Shown here: positions 35,467 to 43,503 of the stretch, in pieces
How positions within the stretch are numbered: position 1 is the first letter of the stretch
How the letters are laid out: every line of letters begins with the position of its first letter
NCBI GenBank assembly: GCA_964634005.1
Contig: CAZWKQ010000001.1
Span: forward strand, 382,975 to 446,974
Length of the DNA stretch: 64,000 bases
Source of the DNA: CAZWKQ01 sp964634005
Lineage (GTDB): Bacteria > Bacteroidota > Bacteroidia > Bacteroidales > JACABE01
Direction of reading: 5' to 3'
The notes under the pieces: model-generated
The model's input: only the letters and a program-made list of their open reading frames with translations
What the model was told of the DNA's origin: nothing
Database searches by the model: none
Position numbers and translations under genes: made by a program

Positions 35467-35987
35467 AAATATTCTTGTATTTCATTTTTCAGCGATTCTA
35501 TCACTTTATCTATTGGCAATTGCGAAGTAAGTATAAAGATGTTTTTTGCCAACTCGGTCGATTCAGCATTTGAATCGGATTGAGAAGCTGCTTCATTTAT
35601 AAGCTTAACTAATTCATCCTTTACGTTTTTTACTAATTGCCAGCTTTTAGGACTTAAATATAATTGCTGAGAGAGATTGTGTTCATATTCATCACGAATA
35701 GTCTTTATCAATGTTGTATGTAATGCCAATACATCCATCCCCGGCTGACTAACTCTGATTATTAAATTTTCAGGGGTAATTCTTTCAAGAAATAATATAA
35801 TTCTTTCATATGCCTGTAATCTGACCGGAATTATAAATTTTTGACTTTGCGACTGATTATTTAGCTTAAGTTCAATTAACTTTTTTCGATTATCATTTTC
35901 GAGAAATTGTTTTATAAGGAAATAAGATGTTCCCATAACCACCATTGAAGGCAGAATATACTTTAATATTTCTAATAGTGTTGACAT
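35463..35987 (-). CDS. Membrane-anchored protein, DUF7935-like
   Basis: A 174-residue protein with one N-terminal membrane helix (residues 8-27, LKYILPSMVVMGTSYFLI), then a helical cytoplasmic or periplasmic domain with LQAYERIILFLERITPENLIIRV and DEYEHNLSQQLYLSPKSWQLVKNVKDE. I recall this pattern as a conserved Bacteroidota family without assigned function. It converges on the DUF3795 gene and reads away from the tRNA-Val/GIY-YIG locus, whose remnant lies 65 bp before its start. Confidence 0.65.
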   Translation of the reverse strand: MSTLLEILKYILPSMVVMGTSYFLIKQFLENDNRKKLIELKLNNQSQSQKFIIPVRLQAYERIILFLERITPENLIIRVSQPGMDVLALHTTLIKTIRDEYEHNLSQQLYLSPKSWQLVKNVKDELVKLINEAASQSDSNAESTELAKNIFILTSQLPIDKVIESLKNEIQEYF

Positions 35988-36052
35988 ATTTTTTTAATGC
36001 AAAACTAAACAAATTTCGAATTATTGCAGAAAAATTGAAAATAAAGTATCGT

Positions 36053-36128
36053 AAATAATACGACATAAAAAAAGGACTACAACTTTTTGCAGCCCTTGTG
36101 GGAGTTACTGGAGTCGAACCAGTGACCC
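36053..36128 (-). repeat. Second copy of the tRNA-Val 3' end, its terminator and the nuclease start
   Basis: The 55 bp at 36053-36107 are identical to 36390-36444, offset 337 bp, and the identity resumes beyond the gap to 36128 (CTGGAGTCGAACCAGTGACCC). On the minus strand the repeated block contains the T-arm and acceptor of tRNA-Val, the same terminator hairpin (36067-36098), and the first 14 bases of the nuclease gene, ATGTCGTATTATTT. After that the reading frame turns into unrelated sequence. So the downstream unit is a truncated copy of the upstream one. Confidence 0.9.
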
Positions 36129-36144
36129 TCCCGCTAGGGCGGGA
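36129..36144 (-). repeat. 16-nt hairpin TCCCG-N6-CGGGA inside the tRNA fragment
   Basis: The minus strand reads TCCCGCCCTAGCGGGA. It stands exactly where the tRNA-Val anticodon arm should be; the bases on either side (CAGAGCA, and GGGTCACTGG) are still tRNA sequence. The stop codon TAG of the GIY-YIG gene lies in its loop. Compare 63750-63765 and 63862-63877, where a hairpin of the same format replaces part of 5S rRNA. Confidence 0.9.
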
Positions 36145-36403
36145 TGCTCTGTAACCCTTGTGATAAAACCAATTCTTTTACTCTTTTTCTGCTCTTCCAG
36201 CTCTTTACCTCACGCTCACGTCTGTAAGCATCTGTTTTGGTTTCATACAACTCTGTATATACTATTTCCCAATCATTATCCGCTCCGGTAAAGCCCTTGT
36301 GAGTACTATTGTGACGGCGAAGCCTACCAGATAAATCACCTGTATGTCCTATATAATAAGAATCCCTTTGTTTTGAATATAATATGTAAAAATAATACGA
36401 CAT
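36134..36403 (-). CDS. Small GIY-YIG nuclease next to tRNA-Val
   Basis: An 89-residue single-domain GIY-YIG nuclease. The N-terminus YFYILYSKQRDSYYIG carries the two Tyr of the motif, followed by RLRRHN (catalytic Arg region), WEIVYTELYETKTDAYRREREVKSWKS (Glu, family tail) and RVKELVLSQGLQSIPP. The ATG directly follows the T-run of the tRNA-Val terminator. The last codons (QGLQSIPP and the stop) are encoded by the tRNA-like fragment and its hairpin, so the gene and the RNA remnant are fused. Relatives are often labelled excinuclease subunit C-like or URI-family. Likely role: an endonuclease that moves or maintains the surrounding element; this is inferred. A longer frame reading back through the gap is not real. 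Confidence 0.88.
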   Translation of the reverse strand: MSYYFYILYSKQRDSYYIGHTGDLSGRLRRHNSTHKGFTGADNDWEIVYTELYETKTDAYRREREVKSWKSRKRVKELVLSQGLQSIPP

Positions 36404-36435
36404 AAAAAAAGGACTACAACTTTTTGCAGCCCTTG
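36404..36435 (-). terminator. Terminator of tRNA-Val
   Basis: Minus-strand stem AAGGGCTGCAA / TTGTAGTCCTT, 11 bp with two G-U wobbles, loop AAAG and a seven-T run. The wobble pairs only form in minus-strand RNA, fixing the direction. The same sequence recurs at 36067-36098 behind the partial tRNA copy. Confidence 0.85.
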
Positions 36436-36610
36436 TGGGAGTTANNNNNNNNNNNNNNNNNNNNNNNNNNNNNNNNNNNNNNNNNNNNNNNNNNNNNNNN
36501 NNNNNNNNNNNNNNNNNNNNNNNNNNNNNNNNNNNNNNNNNNNNCTGGAGTCGAACCAGTGACCCCCTGCTTGTAAGGCAGGTGCTCTGAACCAACTGAG
36601 CTAAACTCCC
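36436..36610 (-). tRNA. tRNA-Val (anticodon TAC), interrupted by a scaffold gap
   Basis: From 36610 the minus strand reads GGGAGTTTAGCTCAGTTGG, anticodon arm CCTGC-CTTACAA-GCAGG (anticodon TAC) and T arm ACTGG TTCGACT CCAG. The 100-N gap follows, and beyond it the sequence T plus acceptor AACTCCC and discriminator A (36444-36436). Joining the two flanks with nothing between gives a perfect 75-nt tRNA with a fully paired acceptor stem. The CCA is not encoded. Confidence 0.9.
36445..36544. other. Assembly gap of exactly 100 N
   Basis: Round-number gap placed inside tRNA-Val. The flanks fit together with zero missing bases, so the real content is either nothing or whole extra copies of the repeated unit. 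Confidence 0.95.
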
Positions 36611-36677
36611 TTTTTTATGTTTGGGACTGCAAAATTATATCTTTTTTCTTTACCTGCAAAAATATTTTTATTTTTTT

Positions 36678-36685
36678 TAATTTTG
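36678..36685 (+). promoter_or_regulatory. -7 promoter element (TAATTTTG) for DUF4833 copy 2
   Basis: Perfect TAnnTTTG, 17 bp before the ATG at 36703; predicted leader about 11 nt. Mfd, 24 bp downstream of this gene, may share the promoter. Confidence 0.5.
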
Positions 36686-36702
36686 CAGAAATTTTACTTG
36701 TT

Positions 36703-37239
36703 ATGAAGAATATACTTCTAATATTTTTATTCCTTTTCTGTACTATTAAAACAAACAGTTATAGTTCAACTTCACTAATTGATAATAAATACACCGAAAC
36801 TAATAACCAAAGATTGTTTATCATCGAGCGTAATATGAATAAAAACATTGTTTGCTATGATGCCAAAGTGACAAAAACAGGCAAACTTAATATTGACGAT
36901 CCCATTGATGCTTATTGGATTGACTATGCTACCGATGGTAAACGTTCAGAATTGAATTATATTCAACGTAAAATGGCCTATGGTTTCGAGTTCGAAAAAA
37001 TAAATAATGATAAAATTTACCTGATTTTAAAAGCTTTCGATAAAAGAAAAATTCTTGTTTACATTGATAGCAGAGGCACATCCAGAGCATTGATTAAAAT
37101 AAACGGCATTGATGCTATTTTAAACAAAATATTTGTGGACGCAAAACCGAAACTCTACACATCAGTAAATTTTATAGAACTTTTTGGTACCGATATAAAA
37201 ACCGGTAAAACTATTTACGAAAAAATATCAGACTTATAA
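36703..37239 (+). CDS. DUF4833-type protein, copy 2
   Basis: A 178-residue paralogue of the protein at 19209-19748. Signal peptide (residues 1-21), then LFIIERNMNKNIVCYDAKV, DAYWIDYATDGKRSELN, QRKMAYGFEFE and KIFVDAKPKLYTSVNFIELFG, matching copy 1 segment by segment. Function is unknown. It stands upstream of mfd with 24 bp between, while copy 1 follows the NeuB-type gene, so the shared function is probably not tied to either neighbour. Confidence 0.78.
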   Translation: MKNILLIFLFLFCTIKTNSYSSTSLIDNKYTETNNQRLFIIERNMNKNIVCYDAKVTKTGKLNIDDPIDAYWIDYATDGKRSELNYIQRKMAYGFEFEKINNDKIYLILKAFDKRKILVYIDSRGTSRALIKINGIDAILNKIFVDAKPKLYTSVNFIELFGTDIKTGKTIYEKISDL

Positions 37240-37263
37240 GAAAATCTCATTTTTAAAGTAACC

Positions 37264-40200
37264 TTGTATACAAAAGACCTTACAAAAAAATATTCTGAGC
37301 ATAAGCATTTTGAAGATATAGTTTCTTTAATTAAAAGTCCTGAAAAAAACCATATTAACTTCAAAAACTGTAAAGGTTCTTCTGTTTCTTTTTTATGTTC
37401 TGCAGTATTTGAAAAAGTTGAAAATAATTTTCTTGTAATATTCAACGAAAAAGAAGATGCAGCATTTTTTTACAACGATTTACTCAATATTTTAAATCTA
37501 AAAGAACAAATTTTATTTTTCCCCTCTTCATATAAACATTCTCACAAACTCGAAACTATTGAAAATGAGAATGTAATGATTAGAACAAAGCTGCTTAATA
37601 CAATAAATAGCAGTTCCAAAAAGTTATTCATTGTCACTTATGTCGATGCTGTTTTTGAAAAAATTATTAGTGCTAATAATCTGATTAAAAACACTTTAAA
37701 ATTACATAAAGAAGAAAAAGTTAACTACGATTTTATTATTGATCTTTTAATAGAATTTGATTTTGAAAGGGTTGATTTTGTTTCTGAACCCGGACAATTT
37801 GCTGTAAGAGGTGGTATTGTGGATATTTTTTCCTACTCTCACGAAAACCCTTATCGCGTAGTATTCTCTGATGATGAAGTTGAATCTATAAGAGTTTTTG
37901 ATATTTTCACACAAATTAGTAAAGATGAAGTAGATGAGGCAATAATAATTCCAAATATTTCTAAAAATACCAACTCCGATAACTATTTGAGTTTGATAGG
38001 TTTTTTGCCTGAATCGACCTGCTTGATTTTCGACAATCTTCAGTTTTCAATTGAATTAATTGAAAAATTTAATAATGAAGCTAAATATCCTAATTCTTTA
38101 TTTTTCAATGAAAATAAACGCTATTTATCGAAGGATGACTTTACAAAAGAAGTTGCATCGCGAACAACAATAGAATTAGGAAATAAAACTCTATTCAAAG
38201 AAATTCATAGTTTCGATTTCAATACATCATTACAAGGAAGTTTTAATAAAGACTTCAATTTGTTGATGTTAAATCTTATAGAGAATTTGGAAAAAGGTTT
38301 TATTAATATAATCTCCTCTGAAAACGAAAAACAAATTGAGCGTCTCGAACGAATCTTTTCCGAAATTAATAAAAGTACTTCCAATGAATTATTTTTCCCT
38401 CTGAACATAGGACTTAGCGGAGGTTTTACAGATTATGATTTAAAAATATGTTGCTATACCGACCATCAGATTTTTGAAAGATATTATAAATACAAAATAA
38501 ACAGCTCTTTGCAAGAAAAAGAGGCAATAACATTAAAAGAGCTGTTAAGCCTGAAACCCGGCGATTACGTGACCCATATTGACCATGGAATAGGCAGATA
38601 CGGAGGTCTGGAGAAAATAAATAACAACGGGAAAGAACAAGAAGCAATCAGACTTATTTATAAGGATGATGATATACTTTATGTGAGCATACATTCGCTT
38701 CATAAAATTTCGAAATATGCTGGAAAGGAAGGAAGTGTGCCTACGATACACAGACTTGGTTCTCAGGTATGGCAGAATTTAAAAAACAAAACTAAGGAAC
38801 GAGTTAAAGATATTGCAAAAGATTTAATTAAATTATATGCTGAAAGGAAAGCAAGTAAAGGTTTTGCTTTCAGCGCCGATAATTACCTGCAAAATGAACT
38901 TGAGGCATCATTTATTTACGAAGATACACCCGACCAGCTTAAAACCACTTTAGATGTGAAGAGAGATATGGAGTCGGTAATACCAATGGATAGATTGGTT
39001 TGTGGTGATGTAGGCTTCGGGAAAACAGAAATTGCAATTAGGGCTGCTTTCAAAGCCACATGCGACAGTAAGCAAGTAGCAGTATTAGTCCCTACAACTA
39101 TTCTCGCTTTGCAACACTATAAAACTTTTAAAGAACGTTTAGCAAAATTCCCTTGTAATGTCGAATATATAAACAGATTTAAGTCAAGTTCTCAAAAAAA
39201 AGAAATTATAAACAAACTTAAAGAAGGAAAGTTAGACATTATTATAGGCACTCATCGCCTGATAAGCAACGACGTGGTATTTAAAGACTTAGGACTATTG
39301 ATAATAGACGAAGAGCAAAAATTCGGGGTGGCGGCTAAAGAGAAAATCAGGAAAATGAAAGCTAATGTTGACACACTTACTTTAACTGCAACACCTATCC
39401 CCCGAACATTACAATTTTCGTTAATGGGAGCCCGAGATTTGTCTATCATTAATACACCTCCTCCAAATCGTTATCCTATTCAAACAGAAATACATACTTT
39501 TGACCTTGATATTATTAGAGATGCCATACTTTATGAGGTAAACAGAGGTGGTCAAGTATTTTTTGTCCACAACAGAATACAGAATATTATGGAAATTTAT
39601 GATGTGATTCATAAATTGCTTCCTGATATAAGAATAGCTGTTGGACACGGCCAACTTGACGGGCATAAGCTCGAAGAAATTATGATTGACTTTATTGAAG
39701 GAAACTATGATGTTTTACTTGCAACAACAATAATCGAAAACGGACTTGATATCCCCAACGCAAACACAATAATTATAAACGAAGCCCATAATTTCGGGTT
39801 AAGCGACCTGCACCAGCTCAGAGGAAGAGTTGGAAGATCAAACAAAAAATCATTCTGTTATTTATTAGCACCACCTTTCACGGTTCTTACCGAAGAAGCC
39901 CGCAAAAGACTTAAAGCAATAGAAGAATTTTCAGAAATCGGAAGCGGATTTAATATAGCTATGCGTGACCTCGATATCAGAGGTGCCGGCGATATTTTGG
40001 GTGCTGAACAAAGCGGCTTTATTGCCGATATTGGGTTCGATATTTATCATAAAATTCTCGATGAAGCTATTACCGAATTAAAAGAAACCGAATTTAAAGA
40101 ACTTTATAATGACTCGCAGGAAAAAGAATTTGTTAAAGACTGTATTATTGAAACTGACTTAGAACTTCTTATACCCGATTATTATGTTCAAAATATAACT

Positions 40201-40587
40201 GAAAGATTAAACTTATATAGAGAACTCGATAGTATTGAAGAACTTGATAAGATTCCTGATTTTAAAAACCGACTGATTGATAAGTTTGGAAAAATTCCAA
40301 AACCGACTGAAGAACTTATTTTAACAATGCATCTGAGAAAAATTGCCAAAAACCTTGGTTTCGAAAAAGTTGTTTTAAAACAACAAAAAATGCTGGCATA
40401 CTTTGTTAATGATAAAAACTCCGATTTTTTTAAATCCGATACTTTTTACTCAATTATCAAGTATCTTCAGAATAAACACCTACATTGTTCAATGAAAGAA
40501 AATAAAGAAAAGCTGTATATAATTTTCAATAAAGTTCCCGATGTAGAAACTGCACTTAATTTGTTATCAGAAATAAGCCAAAAATAA
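37264..40587 (+). CDS. mfd: Transcription-repair coupling factor Mfd
   Basis: A 1107-residue helicase-like protein that removes stalled RNA polymerase from DNA lesions and recruits UvrA. UvrB-homology region in the first 350 residues (VDFVSEPGQFAVRGGIVDIFS), the RNA-polymerase-interacting domain YVTHIDHGIGRYGGLEKI near 438, the ATPase CGDVGFGKTEIAIRAAFKAT near 580, DEEQKFG near 680, the second RecA domain, and the C-terminal TRCF domain. The start is TTG at 37264: an in-frame TAA at 37237 excludes any upstream ATG, and the next Met is about 100 residues in. Length is normal for Bacteroidota. Confidence 0.95.
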   Translation: MYTKDLTKKYSEHKHFEDIVSLIKSPEKNHINFKNCKGSSVSFLCSAVFEKVENNFLVIFNEKEDAAFFYNDLLNILNLKEQILFFPSSYKHSHKLETIENENVMIRTKLLNTINSSSKKLFIVTYVDAVFEKIISANNLIKNTLKLHKEEKVNYDFIIDLLIEFDFERVDFVSEPGQFAVRGGIVDIFSYSHENPYRVVFSDDEVESIRVFDIFTQISKDEVDEAIIIPNISKNTNSDNYLSLIGFLPESTCLIFDNLQFSIELIEKFNNEAKYPNSLFFNENKRYLSKDDFTKEVASRTTIELGNKTLFKEIHSFDFNTSLQGSFNKDFNLLMLNLIENLEKGFINIISSENEKQIERLERIFSEINKSTSNELFFPLNIGLSGGFTDYDLKICCYTDHQIFERYYKYKINSSLQEKEAITLKELLSLKPGDYVTHIDHGIGRYGGLEKINNNGKEQEAIRLIYKDDDILYVSIHSLHKISKYAGKEGSVPTIHRLGSQVWQNLKNKTKERVKDIAKDLIKLYAERKASKGFAFSADNYLQNELEASFIYEDTPDQLKTTLDVKRDMESVIPMDRLVCGDVGFGKTEIAIRAAFKATCDSKQVAVLVPTTILALQHYKTFKERLAKFPCNVEYINRFKSSSQKKEIINKLKEGKLDIIIGTHRLISNDVVFKDLGLLIIDEEQKFGVAAKEKIRKMKANVDTLTLTATPIPRTLQFSLMGARDLSIINTPPPNRYPIQTEIHTFDLDIIRDAILYEVNRGGQVFFVHNRIQNIMEIYDVIHKLLPDIRIAVGHGQLDGHKLEEIMIDFIEGNYDVLLATTIIENGLDIPNANTIIINEAHNFGLSDLHQLRGRVGRSNKKSFCYLLAPPFTVLTEEARKRLKAIEEFSEIGSGFNIAMRDLDIRGAGDILGAEQSGFIADIGFDIYHKILDEAITELKETEFKELYNDSQEKEFVKDCIIETDLELLIPDYYVQNITERLNLYRELDSIEELDKIPDFKNRLIDKFGKIPKPTEELILTMHLRKIAKNLGFEKVVLKQQKMLAYFVNDKNSDFFKSDTFYSIIKYLQNKHLHCSMKENKEKLYIIFNKVPDVETALNLLSEISQK

Positions 40588-40597
40588 AAGTAACTTT

Positions 40598-40945
40598 TTA
40601 TTTCAGTAAAAGCAATTTTCTAACCTTTTTGCCGGGTACAAGCCTAACGGTTCCTTCAGCTTTTAGATTAGGAATTGTGGACTTATCAGTAGCACTCACA
40701 TTAACAATAGCTTCCAATTTAAAAGTATGTTCAAACTCACCCTTTGAATTAGTAACTCCTTCAACGTAAATATCACCCGTTTTAATAAGAATTTCGGCTT
40801 CAGGAACAACAACCGTTGTATCGTTGTATAACTTTGTGACAACTAATAACTGACAATCAGTGTCTTTTTTACAAGAACCACTTATAAAAACTATGATAGC
40901 CAATAATACTATAAAAGAAACTATGCTAACTGCAATTCTTTTCAT
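40598..40945 (-). CDS. Small lipoprotein with CarboxypepD-reg-like domain
   Basis: A 115-residue protein with an N-terminal hydrophobic segment and lipobox-like SGSC (Cys at residue 25). The remainder reads as a small beta sandwich (VPEAEILIKTGDIYVEGVTNSKGEFEHTFKLEA), like the carboxypeptidase-regulatory-like domains of Bacteroidota. It ends in a basic VPGKKVRKLLLLK. Function unknown. It converges with mfd, with 10 bp between the stop codons, and is divergent from ssb. Confidence 0.65.
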   Translation of the reverse strand: MKRIAVSIVSFIVLLAIIVFISGSCKKDTDCQLLVVTKLYNDTTVVVPEAEILIKTGDIYVEGVTNSKGEFEHTFKLEAIVNVSATDKSTIPNLKAEGTVRLVPGKKVRKLLLLK

Positions 40946-41008
40946 TTTTCAATTTTTTTAAGCAAACCTAATAATTTTTTTCCGAAATAAAGCAAGAGTT
41001 TAAAAAAA

Positions 41009-41040
41009 TTTGTTTATAAATAGCAATTTTTATAAGTTTG
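41009..41040 (+). promoter_or_regulatory. Promoter for ssb-gldE-gldD (TTTG-N20-TAAGTTTG)
   Basis: TTTG at 41009-41012 and TAAGTTTG at 41033-41040, 20 nt apart: a near-ideal Bacteroidota promoter, 29 bp before the ssb ATG. Confidence 0.7.
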
Positions 41041-41069
41041 TAGATTATTAACCCTAAATTTTTTTAAAG

Positions 41070-41492
41070 ATGGCAGGAATAAACAAAGTAATTTTAATTG
41101 GCAATTTAGGGAAAGATCCCGAAATTACCAATATTGGTAACGATGTGAAAAAAGCTTCATTTTCACTTGCCACTACCGAAACGTACAAAAACAAAGACGG
41201 AATCAGAACTGACCAAACCGAATGGCATAACATTGTATTATGGAGAGGTTTGGCCGATATTGCTGAACAATATCTCAGAAAAGGCAGTAGAATCTATCTC
41301 GAAGGAAGCATAAGATATAGATCTTACGACGATAAAGACGGGAATAAAAGGTATATTACCGAAATTGTCGGTGATTCTTTTCTAATGCTCGACAGCAAAG
41401 CTTCTGAAGGTAATAAAGTTGCAGATAACTTTTCAAAACCTGAACCAAAAGCACCTATTGAATCAGTTCCCGACGACGACTTACCATTTTAA
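41070..41492 (+). CDS. ssb: Single-stranded DNA-binding protein
   Basis: A 140-residue OB-fold protein: VILIGNLGKDPEI at the start, then EWHNIVLWRGLADIAEQYLRKGSRIYLEGSI (read in parts). The short, disordered tail ends in the acidic tip DDDLPF, which binds partner enzymes of replication and repair. The gene order ssb-gldE-gldD is conserved in gliding and non-gliding Bacteroidota. The start is fixed by the conserved MAGINKVILIG. Confidence 0.96.
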   Translation: MAGINKVILIGNLGKDPEITNIGNDVKKASFSLATTETYKNKDGIRTDQTEWHNIVLWRGLADIAEQYLRKGSRIYLEGSIRYRSYDDKDGNKRYITEIVGDSFLMLDSKASEGNKVADNFSKPEPKAPIESVPDDDLPF

Positions 41493-41567
41493 AAGCAATT
41501 GAAACCTTAATCTCATCTATAAATAATTGATAATGATTGTTTTTAAGGAAAATATTAATAAAGTAAA

Positions 41568-42908
41568 ATGGAAATAGAAACATTTTTGATGACAGTAATT
41601 ACAATCATTGCTGTCATCAAATCTTTTACATTAACAACTTTTATCGGCATTTTAATTGTAATTATTTTACTTTTTTTCTCTGCACTTATCTCAGGTTCCG
41701 AAAATGCTTATTTTTCCTTAAAACAAACTGAAATAGACTCAATTAAGAGTTCTTCTGCAAAAAGAAAGTCAAAGCTAATATCAAATTTGGGTAATCCCAA
41801 ATTATTGCTCGCTACTATACTTATTTCCAACAATTTCGTCAATACTGCAATAGTTATTCTATCTTCCTTTTTGGTAAATCAAACTTTTGATTTTTCGGAT
41901 GCACCGATATTGGGCTTACTGATACAAATAGGTGTAATAACATCCGTTATTCTGTTTGCTGGCGAGATATTGCCAAAAATTATTGCAACTCAAAAAGCTG
42001 TTCAAATTGCTTTATTTATGGCAATACCGCTCGACTTTCTTTCAAAATTATTTAAGCCTTTCTCATGGATATTGATAAAATCGAGTAACATCATAGATAA
42101 AAAAATCTCGAAAAAATCGCATAATATATCTATTGAAGAATTATCGGACGCAATTGATATTACTTCAAACAGCACAAATCACAAAGAGGAAACAAAAATA
42201 CTGAAAGGAATTGTCAATTTTGGAGATATTGATGTTAAGGAAATTATGAAATCACGAATTGATGTTGTAGCTGTTGATATTAATACCCCTTTTGACGAAA
42301 TGCTTAATAAGGTTGTTAATTGCGGATATTCGCGTATTCCTGTTTACAAAGAAAATTTCGATCATATTGAGGGAATTTTATATATAAAAAACCTTTTAGC
42401 TTTTTTAAACGAACCGGCTGATTTTCAATGGCGAAAATTGATTAAACCTGCATTTTTCGTTCCTGAAAACAAAAAAATTAACGATATGCTTAAAGAGTTT
42501 CAGGAGAAGAAAATACACCTTGCAATTGTTGTCGACGAATACGGCGGAACTTCAGGAATTGTTACTCTCGAAGATATTATTGAAGAGATTGTAGGCGATA
42601 TTAAAGACGAATTTGATACTATCAGTAATGAAACTTTATATTCGAAAATTGACGACAATACATACATTTTTGAAGGTAAAATTACTTTAAACGATTTCTA
42701 TAAAATATTGAAAATTGAAGATAAAATCTTTGGAGATATTAAAGGAGAATCCGATACTTTGGCAGGATTAATATTAGAAAATCAGGGAAAGATTCCTGAA
42801 TTAAATTCAGAAATAACTATTAATAATTTTCGTTTTATTATTGAATCTGCTGATAATAGAAGAATTAAAAAAATCAAACTGATAATTGACAACAAATCAA
42901 CACAATAA
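41568..42908 (+). CDS. gldE: GldE, CNNM/CBS-domain transporter-like protein
   Basis: A 446-residue protein. Residues about 20-180 form a CNNM/DUF21 membrane domain with four helices (LIVIILLFFSALISGSENAYFSL, then LATILISNNFVNTAIVIL). A CBS pair follows (VKEIMKSRIDVVAVDINTPF near 225; HLAIVVDEYGGTSGIVTLEDIIEEIVGDIKDE near 320, read in parts), then a CorC/HlyC domain at the C-terminus. GldE is linked to gliding motility and works with GldD; CorC relatives move magnesium. The stop lies a single base before the gldD ATG. Confidence 0.92.
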   Translation: MEIETFLMTVITIIAVIKSFTLTTFIGILIVIILLFFSALISGSENAYFSLKQTEIDSIKSSSAKRKSKLISNLGNPKLLLATILISNNFVNTAIVILSSFLVNQTFDFSDAPILGLLIQIGVITSVILFAGEILPKIIATQKAVQIALFMAIPLDFLSKLFKPFSWILIKSSNIIDKKISKKSHNISIEELSDAIDITSNSTNHKEETKILKGIVNFGDIDVKEIMKSRIDVVAVDINTPFDEMLNKVVNCGYSRIPVYKENFDHIEGILYIKNLLAFLNEPADFQWRKLIKPAFFVPENKKINDMLKEFQEKKIHLAIVVDEYGGTSGIVTLEDIIEEIVGDIKDEFDTISNETLYSKIDDNTYIFEGKITLNDFYKILKIEDKIFGDIKGESDTLAGLILENQGKIPELNSEITINNFRFIIESADNRRIKKIKLIIDNKSTQ

Positions 42909-42909
42909 G

Positions 42910-43494
42910 ATGAAATATATTTTATCAATTCCTCTTTTAATAATCTCGTTTTTTGTATTTTTTTCGTGTGATAACGAAAATTATTCACCAAAACCCCGGA
43001 CATATTTCAGAATAAATCTTCCTGAAAAAGAATATCAAATTTTCGATACCATTTTCCCCTACTCTTTCGAATATCCTACTTATGCTAAAATTATTACTAA
43101 TAATAAACCCGATTACGGTAAATATTGGATGAATATCTTTTTCCCCGATTATAATGCAACAGTACATATTACATACAAAGTTGTCAATAACAACTTGGAC
43201 AGTCTGACAGAAAATGCAAGGAAATTTGTTGATAAACATATTTCTAAAGCTACTTCAATAAAGGAAAAATCGTTCGAAAACCCTCAAAACAAAGTTTTTA
43301 GCTTGGTTTATGATATTAAAGGAAATGAAGTTGCTTCTCCATATCAGTTTTATGCAACAGATCTTAAAAAACATTTTATCAGAGGAGCATTATATTTCAA
43401 TCAACAGCCAAACAACGATTCACTGGCTCCGGTTATAGAATTTATCGAAAAAGATATTGATTATATGATAAGTACTCTAAAATGGAAAAATTAG
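42910..43494 (+). CDS. gldD: GldD, gliding/T9SS lipoprotein
   Basis: A 194-residue lipoprotein with lipobox FFSC (Cys at residue 20) after the MKYILSIPLLII signal. The motif SPKPRTYFRINLPEKEYQ near 27-44 is typical of GldD. It acts in or on the cell envelope with GldE and is required for gliding or type IX secretion in Flavobacteriia; in non-motile relatives it is still conserved. The ATG at 42910 was chosen over the in-frame 42886, because the signal peptide begins there and the gldE stop is adjacent. Confidence 0.9.
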   Translation: MKYILSIPLLIISFFVFFSCDNENYSPKPRTYFRINLPEKEYQIFDTIFPYSFEYPTYAKIITNNKPDYGKYWMNIFFPDYNATVHITYKVVNNNLDSLTENARKFVDKHISKATSIKEKSFENPQNKVFSLVYDIKGNEVASPYQFYATDLKKHFIRGALYFNQQPNNDSLAPVIEFIEKDIDYMISTLKWKN

Positions 43495-43503
43495 CCAATA
43501 AAA

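Noticed and set aside
36410..36595. Extended reading frame of the GIY-YIG gene back through the N gap
   Set aside because: The extra N-terminus would be tRNA sequence plus undefined bases. The nuclease domain starts at the ATG at 36403.
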